DNA of 64,000 nucleotides from Conchocele bisecta (Eukaryota > Mollusca > Bivalvia > Lucinida > Thyasiridae): contig CM055265.1 in assembly GCA_029237695.1 (NCBI GenBank), forward strand, positions 87,083,447-87,147,446. The letters run 5' to 3'. The notes under the pieces were generated by a model. It ran no database searches. It worked only from the letters and a program-made list of their open reading frames with translations, and was not told the DNA's origin. The position numbers and the translations under genes were made by a program. Positions 33,501 to 45,500 of the stretch are shown piece by piece. Position 1 is the first letter of the stretch, and each line of letters begins with the position of its first letter.

Positions 33501-36500
33501 AACGAGTTCTACTATATAACGTATAGTGTCTGCGTTATTCGCAACTGCGATAATGCAGACATATGATTTATATAGCGAAACCCGATACTGCAGACGCATT
33601 ATTGCAGACACTATACGTTATATACATGTAGCAAAAACGAGTTCTACTATATAACGTATAGTGTCTGCGTTTTCATCAACTGCGATAATGCAGACATATG
33701 GTTTATATAGCGAAACCCGATATTGCAGACACCTTATTGCAGACATATATGGCTTATATAACTTAAACGTATTGTTCAGTTAGTCGTGACGTGTTCAATT
33801 GGGTGTTTTTGTTTGGTTTATATAATAATTTGCAAGTTTACTCTTTGAAATATATTGTTTGATCTACTCCTGAAAGTGATATGAAAAATATATTAACCAA
33901 GTCCTCCTGAAATAAATGAAATATATATTAATATATCATATTACTATCTATACTAACATACTAAAACGAGTCAAAATAAAATATAATACCCTAGTAAAAC
34001 CACAGGTAGGCCCGCTTTCTCACTGTGATTATAACACCTACTGACCACCCGGGGTTTAACAAGACAGTTTATACCTGTGCTATGTAATACATAGTGTCTG
34101 CGTTTTCCGATACTACTATATATTGCTTTTGTCTGCAATCACTATATGTTACATAGTGTCTGCAATAGCGTCTGCGTTTTAGTGTGTGCCCTGATATAAA
34201 CTAATACTTCTAAAGTAGTTTTTAGCTCGACTATTCAAAGAATAGTTAGAGCTTATGTAGTCACGTTGGTTAAGGTTTTTAGTCAAGCTTGTATATGGAT
34301 ACTCCTGGCCCTACACCCACCATACTTGGACAACTTCATCTCCTACTCCTAGTGATGTACATCAACAACCCCTGACCTATATTTGACCTTGACCTACATT
34401 TAACCTTGAATTACTTACTTAATTCCCCTTGGTTAAGGTTTTTAGTCAACCTTGGTTAAGGTTTTTAGTGAAGCTTGTAGATGGAATACTATTTTGCATA
34501 CAGACACCATACTTGGACAACCTTTTCTCATAGGGATGTACATCAATAACCCCTGATCTATATAATTATTATACCCTCCACAACGAGTTGTGGGGGGGTA
34601 TACTGGAGTCCGGTTGTCCGTCCGTGCGTCCGTAAACTTAACATCGAGAAATATTGTTATAACTTATATTTCCTTCATCTAAAATGCTTAATATTTCACA
34701 CATGCTTTCCTGTAAGGCTCTACTACCATGCTGTGCAAAATCCACGACCGTCCAACCCCCGCTGATCCCAAGGTCAAGGTCAAATACTTAGTCTTTTTAC
34801 AAAACTTAACATCAGAGAAATATTGTTATAACTTCTGTTTCCTTCATCTAAAATGCTTAATATTTCACACATGCATTCCTGTAAGGCTCTACTACCATGA
34901 TGTGCCAAATCCACGACCGTCCAACCCCCACTGATCCCAAGGTCAAGGTCAAATACTTAGTCTTTTTACAAAACTTAACATCAGAGAAATATTGTTATAA
35001 CTTCTGTTTCCTTCATCTAAAATGCTTAATATTTCACACATGCATTCCTGTAAGGCTCTACTACCATGCTATGCCAAATCCACGACCGTCCAACCCCCGC
35101 TGATCCCAAGGTCAAGGTCAAATACATGGTCTCTTTACAAAACTTAACATCAGAGAAATATGTTATAACTTCATTTAAAATTCTTAATATTTCATGCATG
35201 CATTCCTCTAAGGCTCTACTATCATGCTGTGACATATCCCCGCTGATCCCAAGGTCAAGATCACATACTTAGTCTCTTTACAAAACTTAACATCAGAGAA
35301 ATCGGTTAGAACTTCTATTTCCTTGCTCGGATCTGCTTCACATTCACTTTTGTGCCGCCCCCGCTAAGCCCAGAGTCAAGGTCACAAGCCCACACACTTG
35401 GAAAATTTTAAATATTTAGGGGTACCTGCGCCCACGCGGGGGATATTCCGTAAGCCTCGCTTACTGACCAATCTAGTTGGACCTTGACCTACATTTCCCC
35501 TTGAATTACTTACTTAATTCCCCTTGGTTAAGGTTTTTAGTCAACCTTGGTTAAGGTTTTTAGTCAAGCTTGTAGATGGAATACTATTGTGCATACAGAC
35601 ACCATACTTGGATAACATTTTCTCATAGGGATGTACATTAATAACCCCTGACCTATATTTTACCTTGACCTACATTTAACCTTGAATTAGTTATTTCCTC
35701 TTGGTTAACGTTTGTACTCAAACTTGGTTAAGGTTTATAGTCAAGCTTGTATATGGAATACTCCTGGGCTTACAGCAACCATACTTGGAAAACTTCATCT
35801 CCTAGTGATGTACATCAATAACCCCTGACCGATATCTGACATTGACCTACATTTAACCTTGAATTACTTACTTAATTTTCCTTGGTTAAGGTTTTTAGTC
35901 AACTTTGGTTAAGGTTTTTATGCGGGCCGCAGCCACCTTCTTTGTGAAAGCTATGTGTACATCGACAACCCTCGCAGTCGAGCTATGCTGTTCTCCTACA
36001 GCTCTTGTTATCCTTGCAGCATATCCAGGGAATAACATTTTGTCATTTTGTCTCCTTTAATAGAAACTATGGTCCAACAAAAATGTTTCATGTGAGTTTT
36101 GGCTGGTACTGATGGGTCTCTAGTAGATTTTAGCTTAAATTACTTAGTAGGTCTTGTGCTTTGGTAAATGTATGAAATAATTAATGTAATATGGTAGTTT
36201 CATAATACAGACATTTACTGTATATCAAAAATACACAAAATTGCTCATAATTAACACAGGTGATTCTAGTGTGTCTTGGATGGTCAATTATTATTATACC
36301 CACTTTTTGGGAAAAAATGGGTATATTGTTTTCGTCACGAGTGTCCGTCCGTCCGTACGTCCGTACGTCCGTCACGTTTCTTGTAACTCGAAAAACTTTT
36401 TCACCTTCATGCCTACGCGCCTCATATTTGGTATGTACCTTCGTTATCATGTGCAGATGCGCAAAGTGAATTCGGATTTTTGATCCAACCCTCCATCATC

Positions 36501-39500
36501 GATTATCTCCCCCTTTCGGACTCAGAATTTCCCATTTTTTCCTTGTAACTCGAAAAACTTTTTCACCTTCATACCTACGCGCCTCATATTTGCTATGTAG
36601 CTTCGTTATCATGTGCACATGCGCAAAATGAATTCGGATTTTTGATCCGACCCTCCATCATGGATTATCTCCCCCTTTCGGACTCAGAATTTCCCTATTT
36701 TTCATTGTAAGTCGAAAAACTTTCTCACCTTAATACCTACGCGCCTCATATTTGCTATGTAGCTTCGTTATCATGTGCACATGCGCAAAGTGAATTCGGA
36801 TTTTTGATCCGACCCTCCATCATGGATTATCTCCCCCTTTCGGACTCAGAATTTCCCATTTTTTCCTTGTAACTCGAAAAACTTTTTCACCTTCATGCCT
36901 ACGCGCCTGATATTTGGTATGTACCTTCGTTATCATGTGCAGATGCGCAAAGTGAATTCGGATTTTTGATCCGACCCTCCATCATGGATTATCTCCCCCT
37001 TTCGAACTCAGAATTTCCCTATTTTTCCTCGTAGGTCGAAAAACTTTCTCACCTTAATACCTACATTTCTGATATTTGATATGTAGCTTCGTTATGATGC
37101 GCAAAGTGAATTCGGATTTTTGATCCGACCTTCCATCATGGATTATCTCCCCCTTTCGGACTTAGAATTTCACTATTTTTCCTCGTAGGTCGAAAAACTT
37201 TTTCACCTTAATACCTACGCGTCTGATATTTGCTTCGTAGCTTCGTTTTGATGTGCTGATGCGCAAAGTGAATCCGCATTTTTAGCTCACCTGAGCGAAG
37301 CTCATGTGAGCTATTGTTACCGCAATGTGTCAATCGTCCGTCGTCGTCCGTCGTCCGTGAACATTTTCAAACGTCTTCTCCTCGGTAACCATTGGGTCTA
37401 TAGTCACCAAACTTCATGGTCATGGTCCTTAGGTAGGGGGATTACAAAATTGTTAAAATGATGCCATTACGTAATCCAAGATGGCCGCCGTCTAAAAATA
37501 GTTCAAATTCTTAAAAAATCTTCTCAAGAACCGCCAACCGGATTTCGACAAAACTTGGTAGGAATGATCGATGTACAATGCTCTTTCAAAGTTGTTAAAA
37601 TGGTGACCCCGTGGTCAAAAATGGGCGTGGCCCGTGGCATCAAATTGGGGTAAAATTTTATTTTTGACTGAATATGGTCATGTTATATATCAAATCGAAG
37701 GTATCAATGAGGCGATCACTCTGGTACATTTTTTGTCGAAATCGGATTGTTATGTCATCCAAGATGGCCGCCGAAAGGTCAAAAGGTCGTTCTTTTATTA
37801 GAGATTTCAAAATTCTTCTTCACATGAACCGCTTGACCCATGGTAGCCAAACTTAAAAGTTATAGTCCATGGGTGAAGCCTTTTCAGATTTGTTAAAATG
37901 GAGGTCATCGCTAATCCAAGATGGCCGCCGTCTAAAAATAGCATAAATTCTTAAAAAATCTTCTTCTCATGAACCGCTAGCCAGATTTCGACAAAACTTG
38001 GTAGGAATGATCGATGTACATTGCTCTTTCAAAGTTGTTAAAATGGTGACCCCGGGGTCAAAAATGGGCGTGGCCCGTGGGGTCAAATTTTATTTTTGAC
38101 CGAATATGGTCATGTTATATATCAAATCGAAGGTATCAATGAGGCGATCACTCTGGTACATTTTTTGTCGAAATCGGATTGTTTGTCATCCAAGATGGCC
38201 GCCGAAAGGTCAAAAGGTCGTTCTTTTATTAGAGATTTCAAAATTCTTCTTCACATGAACCGCTTGGCCCATGGTAGCCAAACTTAAAAGTTATAGTCCA
38301 TGGGTGAAGCCTTTTCAGATTTGTTAAAATGGAGGTCATCGCTAATCCAAGATGGCCGCCGTCTAATAAAAATAGTATAAATTCTTAAAAAATCTTCTTC
38401 TCATGAACCGCTAGCCAGATTTCGACGAAACTTGGTAGGAATGATCGATGTACATTGCTCTTTCAAAGTTGTTAAAATGGTGACCCCGGGGTCAAAAATG
38501 TTATTTTTGACCGAATATGGTCATGTTATATATCAAATCGAAGGTATCAATGAGGCGATCACTCTGGTACATTTTTTGTCGAAATCGGATTGTTTGTCAT
38601 CCAAGATGGCCGCCGAAAGGTCAAAAGGTCGTTCTTTTATTAGAGATTTCAAAATTCTTCTTCACATGAACCGCTTGGCCCATGGTAGTCAAACTTAAAA
38701 GTTATAGTCCATGGGTGAAGCCTTTTCAGATTTGTTAAAATGGAGGTCATCGCTAATCCAAGATGGCCGCCGTCTAAAAATAGTATAAATTCTTAAAAAA
38801 TCTTCTTCTCATGAACCGCTAGCCAGATTTCGACGAAACTTGGTAGGAATGATCGATGTACATTGCTCTTTCAAAGTTGTTAAAATGGTGACCCCGGGGT
38901 CAAAAATGGGCGTGGCCCGTGGGGTCAAATTTTATTTTTGACCGAATATGGTCATGTTATATATCAAATCGAAGGTATCAATGAGGCGATCACTCTGGTA
39001 CATTTTTTGTCGAAATCGGATTGTTATGTCATCCAAGATGGCCGCCGAAATGTCAAAAGGTCGTTCTTTTATTAGAAATTTCAAAATTCTTCTTCACATG
39101 AACCGCTTGGCCCATGGTAGCCAAACTTGAAAGTTATAGTCCATGGGTGAAGCCTTTTCAGATTTGTTAAAATGGAGGTCATCGCTAATCCAAGATGGCC
39201 GCCGTCTAAAAATAGCATAAATTCTTAAAAAATCTTCTCATGAACCGCTATCCGGATTTCGACGAAACTTGGTAGGAATGATCGATGTACATTGCTCTTT
39301 CAAAGTTGTTAAAATGGTGACCCCGGGGTCAAAAATGGGCGTGGCCCGTGGGGTCAAATTTTATTTTTGACCGAATATGGTCATGTTATATATCAAATCG
39401 AAGGTATCGATGAGGCGATCACTCTGGTACATTTTTTGTCGAAATTGGATTGTTATGTCATCCAAGATGGCCGCCGAAATGTTAAAAGGTCGTTCTTTTA

Positions 39501-42500
39501 TTAGAAATTTCAAAATTCTTCTTCACATGAACCGCTTGGCCCATGGTAGCCAAACTTAAAAGTTATGGTCCATGGGTGAAGCCTTTTCAGATTTTTTAAA
39601 ATGGAGGTCGTCGCTAATCCAAGATGGCCACCGTCTAAAAATAGCATAAATTCTTAAAAAATCTTCTTCTCATGAAATCGCTAGACGGATTTCGACGAAA
39701 CTTGGTAGGAATGATCGATGTACAATGCTCTTTCAAATTTGTTAAAATGGTGACCCCGGGGTCAAAAATGGGCGTGGTCCGTGTGGTCAAATTGGGGTCA
39801 AATTTTATTTTTGACCGAATATGGTCATGTCTATATCAAATCGAAGGTATCAAAGGCGATCGCTCTGGTACATTATTTTATCGAAATTGGATGGTCATGT
39901 CATCCAAGAATGCCGCCTAAAGGTCAAAAGGTCGTTCTTTAGATATTAGAGATTTCAAAATTCTTCTTCACACGAACCGCTTGGCCCATGGTGGCCAAAC
40001 TTCACAGTTATTGTCCATGGGTGAAACCTTTTCAGATTTGTTAAAACGGAGGTCGTCGCTATTCCAAGATGGCCGCCATCTAAAAATAGCACAAATTCTT
40101 AAAAAATCTTCTTCTCATGAACTGTCAGCCGGATTTCGACGAAACTTGGTAGGAATGATCGACGTAGAATGCTTTTTCAAAGGTGTTAAAATGGTGACCC
40201 CGGGGTCAAAAATGGGCATGACCCATGGGGTCAAATTTTATTTTTGCCCGAATATGCTCATGTCATATATCAAATTGAAGGTATCGATGAGGCGATTGCT
40301 CTGGTGCAATATTTGTCGGAATCGGATGATTAGGTCATCCATATTGGCCTCCAAAATGTCCATTTATTCAAGATTTTGAACGTCTTTTTCTCAGGAAAAG
40401 TAGTAAGTTAAGTTAAGATAGTAAGTTAAGATCCTTGGGTGAAGCATTTTCAGATTTGGTAAAATGAGTTTCATCGCTTAATCCCAGATGACCGCCATCT
40501 AAAAATAGCACAATTTTTTTAAAACACATCAACTCAATGTCACATTTTCCTCTGGTGTTCATGGAGTCAGGTGAGCGAATTAGGGCCATCATGGCCCTCT
40601 TGTTTATCCGACCCTCCATCATGGATTACCTCCCCCTTTCGGACTTAGCATTTGGGGAAAGTGGGTATATTGCGATGGCGCGCCATCGACTTTTTCTGGT
40701 TGTTTGTATATACATGAAACACCTTTCTAAATAATGTACAAAACAATTCAAATGCTCCCGGTTCTGAAGTTTATGTAATTATGAATGGTACAAAACCATT
40801 GAAAGAAAAAGCAACACGAAGGCACAATACTCGCCTATACAACGTGTTACAGCGTGTCGAAACCGCTGCTTGGGATGGATTTTCGGCATAGATTTTACAG
40901 TTGCTAATACATTAACATAAATCTCAGATTTCGATTGTAAACTGCACTAAAATTGCGTCTCACTAACCTAATTCGCTCAACCTTGACCTCTTTCGTGCTT
41001 TACGCATGCACTTCTCTGACGGTTACTTTAGAACATGCCCATGATCATGTTACAGTCAAATGCCTCGGCAGGCGTGACACTTCCATGGCAGAATTCTTGT
41101 TGAAAAATATAAAATGCTTAGCTAAAAAGCAAATAGCAGCCATCCCTGCCCAACTTGCCGGGTAAATTCTAAACTACATGAAAGGTAGACTGGCACTGAG
41201 AGATTTTCACTTCTAGCTTCCTTCTTCTCACTCGAGTCAATTCATTCTCATCTGTGATCAATGCATTCTCTTGTCAAGTCAGTTCATTTTCATAGTTGAA
41301 CCATGTGAAAGAATTGACCAAACTGAGAATGATTGAATGGACCAATTACCTTTGAGAACGAATTGACAAATTTCAAGTTGATTCGTTCTCAATATACATG
41401 TACAGTGTGTATTATAATATTGGGGCAAAATTAAACCATAATATATTTTTAGCTCTGCCTCACCTGAGCGAAGCTCATGTGAGCTATTGTTACTGCAATG
41501 TGTCCGTCCGTCGTCCGTGAACATTCTCAAACGTCTTCTCCTTGGTAACCATTGGGCCTATAGTCACCAAACTTCATGGTCATGGTCCTTAGGTAGGGGG
41601 TTTACAAAATTGTTAAAATGACGTCATTACGTAATCCAAGATGGCCGCCGTCTAAAAATAGCACAAATTTTTCAAAAATCTTCTCAAGAACCGCCAACCG
41701 GATTTCGACAAAACTTGGTAGGAATGATCGATGTACAATGCTCTTTCAATGTTGTTAAAATACTGACCCCGGGGTCAACAATGGGCATGGCCCGTGGGGT
41801 CAAATTTTATTTTTGAAATCAGATGGTTATGTCATCCAAGATGGCCGCCAAAAGGTCAAAAGGTCGTTCTTTTATTAGAGATTTCAAAATTCTTCTTCAC
41901 ATGAACCGCTTGGCACATGGTAGCCAAACTTAAAAGTTATGGTCCATTTGTGAAGCATTTTCTAAAAATTCTTAAAAAATATTCTCACAAACCACCAGAC
42001 CGATTTCGACGAAACTTGACAGGAATGATCGAAGTACAATGCTTTTTCAAAGTTGTTAAAATGGTGACCTCTTTGGTCAAAAATGGGCATGGCCTGGGGG
42101 TCAAATAGGGGTAAACTTTTTTACGGAATATGGTTATATAATACATAAAATCTAAGGATTGCAATAAAAAGTAGACTGGAAGCATCCTGTTGTGGTCTCC
42201 AAACCTCTCAAAGTTGTGTAAGATATATCTGTACATATCGCAAGACAACTCCTACCCTGGTGACTTCTCAAGTTTGTCGCATTGACATTTTGTGCCTGTC
42301 ATGGGCTTATTTTGATGTATATGTAGTGACAACTTTACATACCAGTATTTGCTTGATTTTTGTGACATTGCACAGGTGAACGATATAGGGCCATCATGGC
42401 CCTCTTGTTTTATTTATATTCTCCATTTAAATTAAAGATATTTACAATTATTCTATGTCTTACAAACAATGACACGGTATGTCAAGTTTAAAACAATTTT

Positions 42501-45500
42501 TTTGTAAATGAGTGGTTACAACATATAAAATTACATTCCTGCTTTTACTTGCAGATTGACTTGGATACCATAGACGTGAGCAATCTCAACCGACAATTTC
42601 TCTTCAGAAAGGAACATGTTGGCAAGTCCAAGGCACAGGTACGGTTACATGTATTTCCTCACTCAGAGTTCATTATTGCACATTTATTGCATACACCAGG
42701 CTTTCACCGTGCAATAATACAGTGTAATAAAATCATAATACACTTTGTGTAATAAATAGAGGATATTCCATCATACTTTTTGAATAGCGGGAAATAATAC
42801 TCGGCTTCCGCATAAACAACGAGGAAAACGAAGCAAACGAGTTGTTTAAGTGAAAGCCAACGTACACGAGTGTATTATTTCAAGCTATTCAAACATGTAT
42901 GCTGGAATATTCTATTTATTACACTTCCACAGCGGATGTATATGCACATTTAGTCTATTTTTGAGATTACAATCAATGAATTGTGCTGTGCGCATGAATA
43001 GTTACACAATGACGTGTTTCCCACTTTTCGACGTCACATCATGTAAACTATTTGAATTCCAAATTACGCAGCTGTTTATTATATGAACTAGATATATTTG
43101 AGTGCATGTTTGGAATCTGTTCACTCACAATAACAGTGTAGATTAGTTGAGATACTCTTCAAGATTTAAAATAACTTTATTTTGACTGTAATAAAAATTA
43201 AACATTTTGCATGTGGTTTCCCATAAAACTTGCGCACCATTACGGGTGTTCTCTTCACTGTGTATTATTTGTAAGGAGTTGATTACGGGTGTTCTCTTCA
43301 CTGTGTATTATTTGTAAGGAGTTGATTACGGGTGTTCTCTTCACTGTGTATTATTTGTAAGGAGTTGATTACGGGTTTTCTCTCACAGCAATACCCATGC
43401 AAATAATTTGCAAGCGTGTAATAAATATGCAAATTAGACCAGTATTGAAAATATGTTGGGTGACCAGCACATATTCATAGTATGATGCTGTGTTTATGTA
43501 ATATATAGAACCCTAACATATCACATACATGTGTGTTGGTACATGTATATATTGTGGGAAGGCACATATTGAAAATGTGGTTTCATTGTAAGCATTATTT
43601 ATTTATTTTAACAGGTAGCGAAGGAAAGTGCAGAAAGGTTTAACCCCGATGCCAAGATAATATCGTATCACGACAGTGTCATGAGGTATGTATTCAGGGG
43701 CCCGTTTCACTAAACTGCGTACGACTAAAATGTTCGTAAGCGCAAATTTAGGATCGTCTGGAAATTTCAATTGATGGATTTACAGTTATTGAGTATAGGC
43801 TGCATTTGCAGCCTATGCTCAATAAATGTAAATCCAATAATTGTTTACAAGAAAACATTGTTAATGTGATATTTACAGACTATCATAATTTTGCACTTAC
43901 GAACATTTTAATCGTACAAAGTTTAGTGAAACGGCCCCCAGGGATACAAAATTAATGCGAATTTGCCTTCTTCACTATATTTTAACACTTCACCACTACA
44001 CAACTGGCATAGACTGGTTCATGCTCATGTTTGGACTAGTTCATTAATCATTCGAGGAATAGTTTTAAACAATTTGGAAAATACTGACAAATACTGTAAA
44101 TCTTAATGAGACGACTCGTTGCAAGCCGGCTCATCTGGATCCAGTGTTTGCAGATGTTGGAAACTTTGAAATCTCCAGATATGTCCGATCTTTACTGAAC
44201 GAATACTCAATAGCTTCGTCACATCTATCCACAGCTATCCACTAGTTGTCATTTTGGTGACCTTGACCTTCATTGGTGAGACACTCGCTGGTGATCATCT
44301 TGTTTCTTTTTTTTTATGCCACACGACGATAGTGGAGGGGGCTTTTAGCGTTACCCTTGTCTGTCCTCCGTCCATCCCGTCCGTCACAAGGTTAAAGTGT
44401 AAGAGCTAGTATCTTCAATAGCTACCATACTTGCACACTATCATGAGCCAGTGATGGACACCACAACCCACTGTGATACACTTGACCTCTGTTTGGCCTT
44501 GACCTACAATTATAATATTTACATAGTTATTTCCCTTGTATAAAGTTTTTGTAAGACCTTGTATCTTCAATAGCATTAGGTCTCCAGCCACCATACATGC
44601 ACACTATCATGGACCAGTGATGTGCACCACAACTCACTGAATAAAATGACTCGTCTGTGACCTTTGAAATATTTCCTGTGGATAAAGTTTTTGTAAGAGT
44701 TTGTATCTTCGATACTATTAAGTCTACAGCCACCATACTTGCACACTATCATGAGCCAGTGATGTGCACCACAACCCACTGTGAATCAAATGACCTTTGT
44801 GTGACCTTGACCTCCAATTACACTATTTACATAGTAATTTATGTTGGTTGAAGTTTTTGTAAGAGCTTGTATCTTCAATAGTTTCTACAGCCAATATACT
44901 TGAGCACTATCATGAGTCAGTGATGTGTACCACGACCCACTGTGAATCACATGACCTTTGTGTGACCTTACCTACAATTCCAATATTTACATAGTTATTT
45001 CCCTTGGTTATGGTTTATGTTAGAGCTTGTATCTAATAAAACGTTTAAACCGTAATAGCTGGAGGCTTGATACATGGTATGCAGCTTCTACATGGTGTCA
45101 ATTTATATATTTTTTGATTTGACACTGGATTATCTCCCCCTTTTAGACTTATAATTTTGCCTTGTTTATAATCAAAGCGATATGTGGGGCATTCATGTCC
45201 TATGAAATATTTTCTAGTTGTTCTATTTTTTTTCTCCAATTTTCAGTCTGCAATTCATTTGTCCAAATTTTAAAGACGTAACTACGGAAAAATAGACAGG
45301 GTATTTTCAACGTAATTTACCTAAGCGTTTAAAGTACATAATGTAATAAATTTACAAAATAAATAATTGAGCCATAAAGAATATAACCCGAATTATCTGT
45401 CTGAGCGCCTTTCAGCCAGAACATAAAAATCTTCTTTTTCTGTCAATTCTTCCTGAGCCCGTTGGCGCAGGCAGTTATTCATTTCAAAACCAATCAAATC

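Larger units (their letters stand above)
31124..34191 (-). mobile_element. DNA transposon with TIRs, 8-bp target duplication, PHD/SGNH coding pieces and hairpin array
   Basis: The left end GGGTCTCCCTAAAACGCAGA and the right end (minus strand) GGGCACACACTAAAACGCAG both continue ACGCTATTGCAGACACTAT, a terminal inverted repeat of about 38 bp. TGATATAA flanks both sides (31116-31123 and 34192-34199), a perfect 8-bp target duplication (9 bp if the shared C is counted). The interior holds subterminal copies of AACGCAGAC, a MITE (31523-31717), a minus-strand coding region with a PHD finger and an SGNH-like segment (32202-32667), and an array of about 130-bp hairpin units (32693-33761). No transposase core is visible. 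An 8-bp duplication fits hAT, P, Merlin or KDZ/Zisupton-type elements; which one is unknown. Orientation is given as that of the coding region. Confidence 0.85.

Noticed and set aside
32693..33761. CRISPR-like array
   Set aside because: Eukaryotic context. The units are contiguous 130-bp palindromes without unique spacers of fixed length.
31124..34191. Assignment to hAT or to KDZ/Zisupton
   Set aside because: An 8-bp duplication alone does not decide. No transposase is visible and the TIR start (GGG) is not the usual hAT CAG; left open.
37674..40379. Repeated ORFs of 60-132 codons ([20 protein letters not shown] type)
   Set aside because: They recur because the 430-bp units are near-identical. 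Frames shift between units, and no start context or domain is seen.
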